A stretch of DNA of 64,000 bases from Filomicrobium sp. (GTDB lineage: Bacteria; Pseudomonadota; Alphaproteobacteria; Rhizobiales; Hyphomicrobiaceae): the NCBI GenBank assembly GCA_017792465.1, contig CP051234.1, positions 312,606-376,605 of the forward strand, in the 5' to 3' direction. How positions within the stretch are numbered: the stretch's first letter is position 1; each line of letters begins with the position of its first letter. Below the pieces are notes generated by a model. That model was given only the letters and a program-made list of their open reading frames with translations. It made no database searches and was not told the DNA's origin. The position numbers and the translations under genes are program-made. Below, piece after piece: positions 54,028 through 61,742 of the stretch.

Positions 54028-54099
54028 GGGCTAGTCATGCCACTACGATTTTCATGATCGTTTCAGTGGAATTTGGATGGGTCTAGCCTGCGGCGTGCG

Positions 54100-54113
54100 T
54101 TGCAACGTTGCAA
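54100..54113. promoter_or_regulatory. 14-bp palindrome TTGCAACGTTGCAA
   Basis: A perfect palindrome 21 bp before a small membrane protein gene and 72 bp after the metH stop. Its shape, with a central CG, recalls LacI-family operators, but the regulator is unknown. Confidence 0.45.
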
Positions 54114-54134
54114 GCATGGCGGCATGCTGTTGCC

Positions 54135-54329
54135 ATGGACCCACCTTCACTTTCGACCATTATAGTTTTAGCGGTAATTTATGGCCTCTCGATTGGCATA
54201 CCGGCTATCTGGCGGCAGTTTTCACGTAGGACGGCGCCGGACGAAGGCTTCTTGCTAGTCTTCTTGTATTTCGCGTTCGTAATTGGCACGCCCGTGTTTT
54301 TATTAATCTGGATTTGGTTTGGCGTGTAG
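54135..54329 (+). CDS. Small two-TM membrane protein (64 residues)
   Basis: 64 residues from the ATG at 54135; a TTG at 54108 in frame is possible. Two hydrophobic stretches (about residues 7-26 and 43-64) with a charged RQFSRRTAPDEG loop between them. No family recognised. Codon use is less GC-rich than its neighbours. Lies between metH and the ars operon, behind a palindrome. Confidence 0.5.
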   Translation: MDPPSLSTIIVLAVIYGLSIGIPAIWRQFSRRTAPDEGFLLVFLYFAFVIGTPVFLLIWIWFGV

Positions 54330-54389
54330 GACGGGCACCTCTTTCAGTCAGTTGTGACAGCTAACTTGGACAAATACAGTCGACTTGAC

Positions 54390-54413
54390 TTATTTCAATA
54401 ATTCTTGAATTAA
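54390..54413. promoter_or_regulatory. ArsR-type operator in front of the ars operon
   Basis: TTATTTCAA (54390-54398) and TTGAATTAA (54405-54413) form an inverted repeat (8 of 9 matches) with a 6-bp spacer, ending 6 bp before the fusion-gene ATG. No ribosome binding site lies between repeat and ATG, so the transcript may be nearly leaderless. Size and place fit an ArsR site. Confidence 0.6.
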
Positions 54414-54419
54414 TGATGC

Positions 54420-55319
54420 ATGGAGCAGGATGAAGCTGTAACGGCGCTCGGCGCTTTGGCGCACGACAGCCGCCTTTCTATCTATAGGACGCTCGTCAAA
54501 TGCGGGCCTTCGGGATTGCCGGCGGGCGATCTCGCGAAGGTCGTGCGGATTGGGGCGACCGCCCTTTCGTTCCATCTCAAGGAGATGGTTCGCGCGGGTC
54601 TAATCCGGTCTTGGCGGGAAGGCCGGTTCGTTCGCTATAGCGTCGAGATTGAAGGCATGCGGCAGCTTTTGAGCTTCCTGACTGAAGACTGCTGCGATGG
54701 TCGTCCTGAGCTTTGTTCGAACAATAACTTTGGAGCTTCAGGTCTTTGCGCTGAAGCCTGCAGGGAGACAGACATGGAAAACGACGAGCCTTACAACGTG
54801 CTCTTCTTGTGCACGCACAATTCCGCCCGTTCGGTCATCGCCGAGTGCCTGATGAATTCTTTGGGACAGGGCGCATTCAACGCTTATAGCGCCGGTAGCA
54901 CACCGCGCGGTGAAGTTAATCCGTTTGCTCTGAAGATCCTGAAAAACCATGGCCACAAAACGCAAGGCTTGCGGTCCAAATCCTGGGACGAGTTCAGCGG
55001 TGAGGGCGCGCCCGAGATCGATTTCGTCTTCACGCTTTGCGACGACGCGGCTGCCGAAACCTGTCCGGTTTGGCCGGGGAACCCGATCACCGAGCATTGG
55101 GGCATGCCGGATCCTTCGAAGGCGGAAGGCACCGACAGCAACAAGCTTGCGGCTTTCGCGAACACCTACTCGCTCTTGCATTATCACGTCACCAAATTCG
55201 TGAGCCTGGCCAAGCAGGATCTCGACGCAAAGAGCATGCGTCGCAAGGTCAAAGAGTTCTCCGAAGAGGTGCGCCGGCGCAACGTCGTCGGTGTCGAGAG
55301 CCTGGACGCTGAAGGGTAG
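54420..55319 (+). CDS. ArsR-ArsC fusion: As(III) sensor plus low-molecular-weight phosphatase-type arsenate reductase
   Basis: 299 residues. Residues 1-90 are an ArsR winged helix (AHDSRLSIYRTLVKCGPSGL, ALSFHLKEMVRAGLI). C91, C92 and C99 follow in a TEDCCDGRPELC segment, a likely arsenite site resembling the C-terminal cysteine triad of some ArsR proteins. Residues about 125-299 are the phosphatase-type arsenate reductase: CX5R loop C131-R137 (LCTHNSARS) and redox cysteines C207 and C215. An internal ATG at 54774 (residue 119) has AGGGAG 6 bp upstream, so free ArsC may also be made. It regulates and starts an operon with an aquaporin and a second reductase. Confidence 0.9.
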   Translation: MEQDEAVTALGALAHDSRLSIYRTLVKCGPSGLPAGDLAKVVRIGATALSFHLKEMVRAGLIRSWREGRFVRYSVEIEGMRQLLSFLTEDCCDGRPELCSNNNFGASGLCAEACRETDMENDEPYNVLFLCTHNSARSVIAECLMNSLGQGAFNAYSAGSTPRGEVNPFALKILKNHGHKTQGLRSKSWDEFSGEGAPEIDFVFTLCDDAAAETCPVWPGNPITEHWGMPDPSKAEGTDSNKLAAFANTYSLLHYHVTKFVSLAKQDLDAKSMRRKVKEFSEEVRRRNVVGVESLDAEG

Positions 55320-55324
55320 TTTCC

Positions 55325-56029
55325 ATGGATGATTATAGCCGGAGCCAACGGCTGGCTTCAGAATTTCTCGGCAGCGCGTTTTTGCTCGCAACTGTTGTCG
55401 GGTCCGGCATCATGGCCGAAACGCTGCCGGGTTCGAATGTTGCCGTTCAATTGCTCTGCAATTCGACGGCGACGGGCGCGATCCTCTTCGTGTTGATCAC
55501 GATGCTCGGACCGATATCGGGTGCGCATTTCAACCCGGCTGTCACCGTCGCATTCTTTCTGCGCGGCGAGATCGACCGGAATGAAGCGGCGTTTTTCATT
55601 CTGATGCAGATCGCGGGCGGCGTGTGCGGAGTTTTGGCGACGCACCTGATGTTCGATCAAAGCGTCATGCAAATCTCTCTCAAGCTTCGCGATGGTCCGG
55701 CTTTGTGGTTCTCGGAGATTATCGCGACGTTCGGGCTTGTTGCGACGATCCTGCTGACGCTGAAAGCCAATGCGTCGGCGGTTCCAACGTCGGTCGCGCT
55801 TTACATTGCGGCAGCCTACTGGTTTACGGCTTCGACATCGTTTGCCAATCCGGCCGTGACGATCGCGCGCGGGTTTTCGGATACGTTCGCTGGGATCAAT
55901 CCAGCCAATGTTCCAGCCTTTATTGTTGCGCAGCTGGTGGGGGCAGTGCTTGCTGTCTACGTGTGCCGGTTTCTGCTGGCTCAGAAGCGGGACAAGGTTT
56001 CAGCGAAGGCGCCTGCTGCAGCCGAGTAG
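55325..56029 (+). CDS. Aquaporin-family channel of the ars operon (AqpS-like)
   Basis: 234 residues, six hydrophobic helices. Two NPA boxes are intact: GAHFNPAVTV (N70) and SFANPAVTIAR (N175, with the selectivity-filter arginine at 182). In Sinorhizobium an aquaglyceroporin in the ars operon lets arsenite out after arsenate reduction; position here (5 bp after the ArsR-ArsC fusion) supports the same role. No ArsB or Acr3 pump gene is visible in this window. Confidence 0.9.
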   Translation: MDDYSRSQRLASEFLGSAFLLATVVGSGIMAETLPGSNVAVQLLCNSTATGAILFVLITMLGPISGAHFNPAVTVAFFLRGEIDRNEAAFFILMQIAGGVCGVLATHLMFDQSVMQISLKLRDGPALWFSEIIATFGLVATILLTLKANASAVPTSVALYIAAAYWFTASTSFANPAVTIARGFSDTFAGINPANVPAFIVAQLVGAVLAVYVCRFLLAQKRDKVSAKAPAAAE

Positions 56030-56098
56030 TGACTTGTTTTGCGGGGCCTTAGGCGGCGTGGGGATCCACACCGGCGCTCCCAGGTTATGGAGAATGCT

Positions 56099-56527
56099 AT
56101 GGACGTCGTCATCTATCACAACCCGAAGTGCGGAACGTCTCGCAACACGCTGGCGATGCTGCGCCAGGGCGGGGTCGAACCGGAGGTGGTTGAATATCTC
56201 AAAACACCTTTGAACCGCGAAGAACTTGTTGAACTCATTGAGATGATGGGGATCAACGTCAAAGAGGTGCTGCGCCAGAAGGGAACGCCTTACGATGAGC
56301 TTGGGCTTGGCGATCCCAAATGGAGCGATGACGACCTCATCGATTTCATGGTCAAGCACCCGATTTTGATGAACCGGCCGATCGTCGTTGCCGGGTCGGA
56401 TGCGATGCTGTGCCGGCCTTCGGAAAAGGTCCTTGAGCTGATGCCGGATCTTGATATGGGGGCCTTTGCCAAGGAGGACGGCGAGGTCGTCACCGACGCT
56501 GAGGGCAAGCCTGTCAACAAGGCTTGA
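56099..56527 (+). CDS. arsC: Arsenate reductase, glutaredoxin-coupled (ArsC/Spx family)
   Basis: 142 residues from the ATG at 56099 (GGAG 6 bp upstream). Catalytic C11 in YHNPKCGTSRNTL; three basic residues and GTPYDELGL and NRPIVV are typical of the glutaredoxin-dependent ArsC fold. It is unrelated to the phosphatase-type reductase fused to ArsR, so this operon encodes two different arsenate reductases. It follows the aquaporin by 69 bp. Confidence 0.93.
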   Translation: MDVVIYHNPKCGTSRNTLAMLRQGGVEPEVVEYLKTPLNREELVELIEMMGINVKEVLRQKGTPYDELGLGDPKWSDDDLIDFMVKHPILMNRPIVVAGSDAMLCRPSEKVLELMPDLDMGAFAKEDGEVVTDAEGKPVNKA

Positions 56528-56665
56528 CTGCCAAAACGTGGCGCTTGGGCGCCAGTGTTGGGGATTGAACACCGTTAGCAACCAGTTTGGACTGGCCACC
56601 TGGGGCTATTTTGTGCCAGGGGAGCCTTGTTGAGAAAATTTTTCGTCCAAAATGGGGGTGTGGAT

Positions 56666-57010
56666 ATGCTCGGTTACCTGGTTTTGATCGTCCTCCAAAT
56701 TATTGCCGGCTGGTTCGGCAAGGACATGATCACAGCGAAAATTCCAAATCTTGGAAGGCTTGTTGATGCGGCCGTCGAAGCGGCTGTTGTGGCGGTTATC
56801 GTCTGGGTCGTTGGTTTGCTTGCCTCGTTCATCCTCAAAGATGTGCGGACGCCCAGATCCTCGACGCTGGTTTCGGCACTTGTGGGTGCTCTCATCGGGG
56901 CGGCAATTGTTATCTTCCTGCCGCAGTTCGGCATCTCGCTGCCAAGCGGCATCAATAAAGAATTCTTCCCGCTGGGTGGCGCTATTCTCGGCTATCTCGT
57001 TCGCCGCTAA
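56666..57010 (+). CDS. Small multi-TM membrane protein of unknown function
   Basis: 114 residues from the ATG at 56666 (GGGG 8 bp upstream); a TTG at 56627 extends it. Four hydrophobic stretches (about 3-16, 36-57, 70-89, 101-112) with few charges. No motif identifies a family. It follows arsC by 138 bp and ends before a hairpin. Confidence 0.65.
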   Translation: MLGYLVLIVLQIIAGWFGKDMITAKIPNLGRLVDAAVEAAVVAVIVWVVGLLASFILKDVRTPRSSTLVSALVGALIGAAIVIFLPQFGISLPSGINKEFFPLGGAILGYLVRR

Positions 57011-57046
57011 CTGCCGGCCGGGTTCACTGCAAATTGCAGACACGAA

Positions 57047-57077
57047 AACAGCGCGTAAGCATTGCTTGCGCGCTGTT
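57047..57077 (+). terminator. Probable terminator
   Basis: AACAGCGCGTAAGC (57047-57060) pairs over 14 positions with GCTTGCGCGCTGTT (57064-57077), with one G-U pair and a 3-base ATT loop. Only a short T-run follows. It ends the small membrane protein transcript. Confidence 0.7.
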
Positions 57078-57151
57078 TCGGCTATCTGCCAAAGGACGAA
57101 CGGGGGGCTCTTTTGGCTATGGGGTGCCGCGGCAGACAGAAATTTAGGGGG

Positions 57152-57235
57152 TTAAAGGGCGCCGATGATAATAGCGACAAGGAATCCGAACGAGATAATC
57201 GCTGCGAGCGCATTGATTTGCATGCTGAGTGACAT
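57152..57235 (-). CDS. 27-residue single-span membrane protein
   Basis: Read from the ATG at 57235 to TAA at 57152-57154, with AGGAGG 5 bp upstream, one of the strongest ribosome binding sites in the window. Residues about 8-27 are one hydrophobic helix (ALAAIISFGFLVAIIIGAL) after a short polar start. It is alone on its strand, convergent with the gene ending at 57010. It resembles other short bacterial membrane helices but no family is named. Confidence 0.6.
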   Translation of the reverse strand: MSLSMQINALAAIISFGFLVAIIIGAL

Positions 57236-57748
57236 AGTCGCCTCCTGGGGTCGGCCTGTATGGCTTGTTATGACGCCGTCATCGCGGCTTGGTTCCGAGA
57301 CTAGATGCGACGTTGGTATCATGCCAAGTAAAAAAGTTGCTGCGTCGCAAATGGCGTGGGGAGCCGAAACGTGGTCGGCAGGCATCACGCGCGATGTGGC
57401 ATGAACATTGAGTTGTCCTGATTTGGCAGGGCTGTTAAGTTTTTCTTATATGCAATATTTAGCAGCCTAATGAGCTAAGTGCTTGGATGTGCGCGCCTTG
57501 CAGGAAACGTCAAAGTTTCGGAATAACGCCTGTTCAGCTTCTTTAATACAAGTTGGCGGTGGTGTTGCTTTTTAGACCCTCTGCGCCTGCCCATACCGAT
57601 ATTGCAAATGCGAACCTACATTTGTGCATACCTGAATAGCCCCACCTAAAGGGCCGGCTTGGCCTTTGCGCCTGAAATTGCGACACTCGGGTCGGGTTTC
57701 ACCTAACGTTTTGCGCCTGATTCGGATGCGGTTAGGCGAGTAAGGAAG
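57236..57748. other. Intergenic region upstream of acuI
   Basis: A 513-bp gap with no convincing gene. The left end holds the promoter of the 27-residue protein. Towards acuI lies an imperfect inverted repeat, AAAGGGCC (57648-57655) and GGCCTTT (57661-57667). Nothing else was recognised. Confidence 0.5.
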
Positions 57749-58738
57749 ATGATGGACAGCTTCAAGGCTCTGCAGATCAAGAAAACCGACGGCGGACAGG
57801 TTGCGGAGTGGGGTCAGATCGGGCTTTCGGACTTGTCAGAGGGCGACGTTGTCGTGCGGGTTTCGCATACGACGATCAATTACAAGGATGGATTGGCGCT
57901 GACCGGCAAGGCGCCTATCGTGCGCAAGTGGCCGCTGGTTCCAGGTATTGACTTTGCCGGCACGGTGGAAAGCTCGGAACATCCAGACTTCAAGGCTGGC
58001 GATGATGTTGTCTTGAACGGCTGGGGCGTTGGCGAAGGTCACGATGGCGGCTATTCGCAAATCGCACGCGTGAAAGGCGATTGGCTGATCAAACGCCCAG
58101 CAGGATTCACGCCGGCGGAGACGATGGCGATCGGGACAGCCGGGTATACGGCCATGCTGTGCGTGCTGGCGCTTGAGCGTAATCAAATCAAACCTGGCGA
58201 TGGTCCAATCCTGGTCACGGGCGCAGCCGGCGGTGTCGGAAGCGTTGCCGTCTCGGTATTGGCGAAGCTCGGCTATGAGGTTGTTGCCTCGACGGGTCGT
58301 TCCTCGGAAGAGGCTTTCCTCAAGGATCTCGGTGCGGCTTCGATCATGGATCGTGCCGAACTTTCAGAGCGCGGTAAGCCGCTGGGTAAAGAGCGCTGGG
58401 CGGGTGCGATTGATGTCGCCGGCAGCCATACGCTCGCGAATGCTCTGGCGACGACGAAATACGGCGGCTGTGTTGCCGCTTGCGGACTGGCGCAAGGCTT
58501 CGACCTGCCCGCGACCGTGATGCCGTTCATTCTGCGCGGGGTGACGCTTGCCGGTGTCGACAGCGTGATGGCTCCCAAGGACAAGCGCATCGAGGCGTGG
58601 TCGCGGCTGGCTGAAGATCTCGACAAGGCAAAGCTTGCCGAACTGACCGTCAAGCGGTCGCTTGATGATGTTCTGGAGATTGCGCCGGAGCTCATTGCCG
58701 GGAAGGTGCGCGGCAGGGTTGTTCTGGAAGTCGCCTGA
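57749..58738 (+). CDS. acuI: AcuI/YhdH-type acryloyl-CoA reductase (NADPH)
   Basis: 329 residues; AAGGAAG directly precedes the ATGATG, so translation may start at 57749 or 57752. Zinc-free MDR family. INYKDGLALTGK near residue 44, VPGIDFAG, LNGWGVGEGHDGGYSQ, VTGAAGGVGSVAVSVLAKLGY near residue 155 (NADPH binding) and PFILRGVTLAGVDSV are typical of AcuI/YhdH. AcuI reduces acryloyl-CoA, useful in DMSP and 3-hydroxypropionate metabolism; no DMSP genes are nearby. Confidence 0.92.
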   Translation: MMDSFKALQIKKTDGGQVAEWGQIGLSDLSEGDVVVRVSHTTINYKDGLALTGKAPIVRKWPLVPGIDFAGTVESSEHPDFKAGDDVVLNGWGVGEGHDGGYSQIARVKGDWLIKRPAGFTPAETMAIGTAGYTAMLCVLALERNQIKPGDGPILVTGAAGGVGSVAVSVLAKLGYEVVASTGRSSEEAFLKDLGAASIMDRAELSERGKPLGKERWAGAIDVAGSHTLANALATTKYGGCVAACGLAQGFDLPATVMPFILRGVTLAGVDSVMAPKDKRIEAWSRLAEDLDKAKLAELTVKRSLDDVLEIAPELIAGKVRGRVVLEVA

Positions 58739-59112
58739 CCTGGGTGAAGCTCGTCGCGGATGTAGACCGGGTAAGTCTTCCACGGATCAACTTTTGTGCG
58801 CCGGGCGCGAGAATTGGAGCGAATGTCGGCGTCGTTCAGCCCGCGTTAGGAAATGGCTGGCGCACTTAGAGTTGAGCGAGATTTGAGTTCCGTCGGCCGG
58901 ACTATTGTTCGAATTATCGGGAGCAATGTCCGGCCCGCCGGGGTTACCTATTCAGCGTTAAGAATAGAGATTTTTGGCATGCGGCGCCTGCGACACTACA
59001 TGGGTGTCAGAGTGCCCGGCGGTGTCGGTGACACGGGTAAACCTAGGGCGGTTTAGCTATACCAGTGGATCGAGGGCCATGTTAATGTGGCCTGGAAGAA
59101 AAAAGGTGCAAT
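58739..59112. other. Intergenic region upstream of cysE
   Basis: A 374-bp gap. It holds an inverted repeat TAAACC-N6-GGTTTA (59038-59055) about 58 bp before cysE, and a second repeat (GGCCA at 59075-59079 and TGGCC) nearer the start. Both could be operators for cysteine control, which is a guess. A 67-codon frame at 58853 was not accepted as a gene. Confidence 0.5.
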
Positions 59113-59958
59113 ATGGCCCAGCAACACGTTCAGCTGTCGAGTGAGGGCAGGCTGCATTCTCATGACCCGATCTGGCAGGCGGTGCGTGAGGAGGCTGAGG
59201 CGGTCCTGCGGTCCGAACCGGCGCTCGGGTCGTTCGTTTTCGCGACCATTCTGGGGCTCGACACCCTGGAAGAAGCGATCATCCAGCGGTTGGCCCAGCG
59301 CCTCAATCATACCGATGTCGATGCCGGGCTGATTTCCAAGACGTTCAGCGGCGTGTTGCGTGACAATCCTGAGCTTGGGCTGACGCTGCGCGCCGATATG
59401 GCTGCCGTCGTTGACCGCGATCCGGCTTGCTATCGCTACATTGAGCCGATGCTCTATTTCAAAGGCTTCCATGCGCTGTCGACCTACCGCTTCGCGCATG
59501 AGCTTTGGAAGGGCGGGCGTCGCGATTTTGCCCTCTATCTGCAAAGTCAGGCCTCCAAGCTGTTCAGCACCGATATCCATCCGGCTGCAGAGTTCGGCAA
59601 GGGGATCATGCTCGACCACGCCACCGGGTTCGTTGTCGGCGAGACAGCGCGGGTCGGCGACAATTGCTCGTTCCTGCATGGCGTGACGCTTGGCGGTAGC
59701 GGTAAGGAAACCGGTGACCGGCATCCCAAGATCGGCAACAACGTTCTGATCGGTGCAGGCGCAAAAATTCTCGGCAACATCAAAGTCGGATGCTGCTCGC
59801 GGATCGCCGCGGGTTCCGTCGTCTTGAAGGACATTCCCTCCGAGGTGACCGTTGCGGGCGTTCCGGCCAGGATCGTCGGGCCGGCGGGCTGCCCGGAGCC
59901 TGGATCTTCGATGGATCAGCAACTTAACCTGCCCAGTCTGGACAGCGACGGCAATTGA
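59113..59958 (+). CDS. cysE: CysE, serine O-acetyltransferase
   Basis: 281 residues. Acetylates serine, the first step of cysteine synthesis. The N-terminal helical domain (HDPIWQAVREEAEAVLRSEP near residue 17) is followed by hexapeptide repeats with DIHPAAEFGKGIMLDHATG (catalytic histidine) and GETARVGDNCSFLHGVTLGG. The C-terminus after AGVPARIVG is a short tail thought to bind cysteine synthase and cysteine feedback. Complete. Confidence 0.97.
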   Translation: MAQQHVQLSSEGRLHSHDPIWQAVREEAEAVLRSEPALGSFVFATILGLDTLEEAIIQRLAQRLNHTDVDAGLISKTFSGVLRDNPELGLTLRADMAAVVDRDPACYRYIEPMLYFKGFHALSTYRFAHELWKGGRRDFALYLQSQASKLFSTDIHPAAEFGKGIMLDHATGFVVGETARVGDNCSFLHGVTLGGSGKETGDRHPKIGNNVLIGAGAKILGNIKVGCCSRIAAGSVVLKDIPSEVTVAGVPARIVGPAGCPEPGSSMDQQLNLPSLDSDGN

Positions 59959-60007
59959 CGGCCATAAGGTCGGGAATGAATTCCGTTACCGTTTAAGGAG
60001 ATTCCAG

Positions 60008-60223
60008 TTGGATAAGGCCGAGCTTGCCAAAGTCGAAAACTATCTGCGCAAAACATTCGGTTTGAACAACCTCGGTTTGCGTCCGCAGCCGAAGAAGACC
60101 GATATGGCAGAGGTCTTCATTGGCGAAGAGTTCATTGCCACCTTGTACCGGATCGATGAAGACGGTGAGGTGGAATACCAGATGCAGATGGCGATCCTCG
60201 AAATGGATCTCGAAGAGGCGTGA
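60008..60223 (+). CDS. DUF3126-family protein
   Basis: 71 residues starting at the TTG at 60008, with AAGGAG 8 bp upstream deciding the start (no ATG in frame close by). The short sequence (ELAKVENYLRKTFGL near the start, VFIGEEFIATLYRIDEDGE later) matches the alphaproteobacterial DUF3126 family; function unknown. It lies between cysE and the carbonic anhydrase gene on the same strand. Confidence 0.85.
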   Translation: MDKAELAKVENYLRKTFGLNNLGLRPQPKKTDMAEVFIGEEFIATLYRIDEDGEVEYQMQMAILEMDLEEA

Positions 60224-60259
60224 CGCCGTTCCAGTTGGAAGCCTGTTGGGAGGCGCGTC

Positions 60260-60790
60260 ATGCCGCTTTTTTCTCTTGATGCCGAAGTGCGTACACCTGA
60301 GAGCGGTCGCTATTGGGTGGCGCCGAATGCGACCGTCATCGGCAACGTCGACATTCGCGAAGATGCGAGCATTTGGTTCAACACGGTGATCCGTGGGGAC
60401 AACGAGCCGATCATCGTTGGCGAGGGCAGCAACATCCAAGAGGGATGTGTGCTGCATACCGACCCTGGCTATCCCATGACGATTGGGCGCGACTGTACGA
60501 TAGGCCACATGGTCATGCTGCACGGCTGTACGGTCGGTGACGGTGCGCTTGTCGGGATCGGTTCAATCGTTCTCAACGGCGCTGTCATTGGCGAAGGCAG
60601 TCTCGTCGGCGCCAATACGCTGATCCCGGAAGGCAAGGTCATTCCGCCAGGTTCGCTGGTTGTTGGTTCGCCGGGGCGCGTTGTCCGCCAGTTGAGCGAA
60701 GAGGCGATTGCGGGCGTCCGGGCGACGGCTGGTCGATACGTCGAGAACTGGCAGCGCTTCAAGGCGAAGCTTCGCCCGCAGGGTGAGTGA
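60260..60790 (+). CDS. Gamma-class carbonic anhydrase-like protein
   Basis: 176 residues, left-handed beta helix of hexapeptide repeats. Metal-binding histidines lie in GCVLHTD (near residue 64) and GHMVMLHGC (near 84-89), the pattern of gamma carbonic anhydrase/YrdA/PaaY proteins. Catalytic activity varies in this group, so the reaction is not certain. It follows DUF3126 by 36 bp and ends before a terminator. Confidence 0.9.
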   Translation: MPLFSLDAEVRTPESGRYWVAPNATVIGNVDIREDASIWFNTVIRGDNEPIIVGEGSNIQEGCVLHTDPGYPMTIGRDCTIGHMVMLHGCTVGDGALVGIGSIVLNGAVIGEGSLVGANTLIPEGKVIPPGSLVVGSPGRVVRQLSEEAIAGVRATAGRYVENWQRFKAKLRPQGE

Positions 60791-60855
60791 CGCGGGCTGG
60801 TGTAGCTTTACTCTACGGTCGGCCGATCGTTTGAAGTTTTGAGTTGGAAAAGAAT

Positions 60856-60892
60856 AACGGGAGCGGCACTAAATCGTGCGGCTCCCGTTTTG
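60856..60892. terminator. Terminator between convergent genes
   Basis: AACGGGAGCGGCAC (60856-60869) pairs with GTGCGGCTCCCGTT (60876-60889), one mismatch, around TAAATC. TTTTG follows on +. The transcript of the BTLCP gene comes from the other side. Confidence 0.85.
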
Positions 60893-60944
60893 TCTTTGCG
60901 GTCGATCGCTGCGGCATTTCAAATTGCCGGAGCAAAACGCCAGA

Positions 60945-61595
60945 TCATTTCTTCGAAGCGGCGCTGCCGGCCATGACGAGCGGCTGGTCCGCGGTTGTTT
61001 CTTCCAACGAGACCCAGGCTTTCGGGTTCACATACGATTGGCGCATGACGAACTGGTAAGGGGTCTGGTTCCAGATGCGGACGTCGCTGATCTTGTTGTC
61101 GAGGACGAAGTCACCGTATGCGGTGCGGGCTGTCAAAACAGCATGCCCTTCACCCTGCTCGTCGCGTACGACGGTGAGCAGGAGCGAGCTTTCCGGCCAG
61201 CCGTGCTCGATCAGCATCTTGCGCTTCAATAGGGCATAGTCTTCGCAGTCACCCGAGGTCGTCGGCAGAGTCCAGAACTCTTCGACCCCGTAGGCTTCCA
61301 TATCGGTGACGGGCTTGACGCTGGTGTTGACGAGACGGTTGATCTCGTCGAGATCGCTGAGGTCGGCAGGGGTTGCTTCGAAGCGGTCGCCGCCTTGCCA
61401 GGAGCCGGCGCAATAGCGCGGCTGAGATTCGCAGAATTGGACGAATCCGTAGGGTGGCTGAGCTGCCCCGAATGCCCTCATGAACGCCGACTGGCGATAG
61501 ATTTGGCTAGAAGAAGAAAGCGGTCCGGCGGAAGCCGGTAAAAGCCCCAGTCCCAAGAGACTTGCCGCGAGCGCGCAAATGACCCCAATACGCAT
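60945..61595 (-). CDS. Transglutaminase-like cysteine peptidase (BTLCP)
   Basis: 216 residues with a signal peptide (cut near LLPASAGP). The transglutaminase-like triad is visible: cysteine in TSGDCEDYALLKR (about residue 116), histidine in EGHAVLTAR (about 151) and aspartate in DFVLDNK (about 166). This is the bacterial transglutaminase-like cysteine proteinase family; some members cut adhesins (LapG). No LapA or LapD gene is visible here, so the target is unknown. Confidence 0.85.
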   Translation of the reverse strand: MRIGVICALAASLLGLGLLPASAGPLSSSSQIYRQSAFMRAFGAAQPPYGFVQFCESQPRYCAGSWQGGDRFEATPADLSDLDEINRLVNTSVKPVTDMEAYGVEEFWTLPTTSGDCEDYALLKRKMLIEHGWPESSLLLTVVRDEQGEGHAVLTARTAYGDFVLDNKISDVRIWNQTPYQFVMRQSYVNPKAWVSLEETTADQPLVMAGSAASKK

Positions 61596-61742
61596 CTCAA
61601 CAATACACTCCGAATAGACTTACTCTTGCCTGATACGACCCTGGTGCCGGGTTGCGCCGGCCCCAAAACATGACTTTCTGCTTCGGTGGCTGAACAGAAG
61701 ACGCGGAGACAGCCGAATTTGTTCCCACGACGGCCATCTGCA

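Noticed and set aside
58853-59056. 67-codon frame before cysE
   Set aside because: No good ribosome binding site, no hydrophobic or motif pattern, and it covers the putative cysE control repeats.
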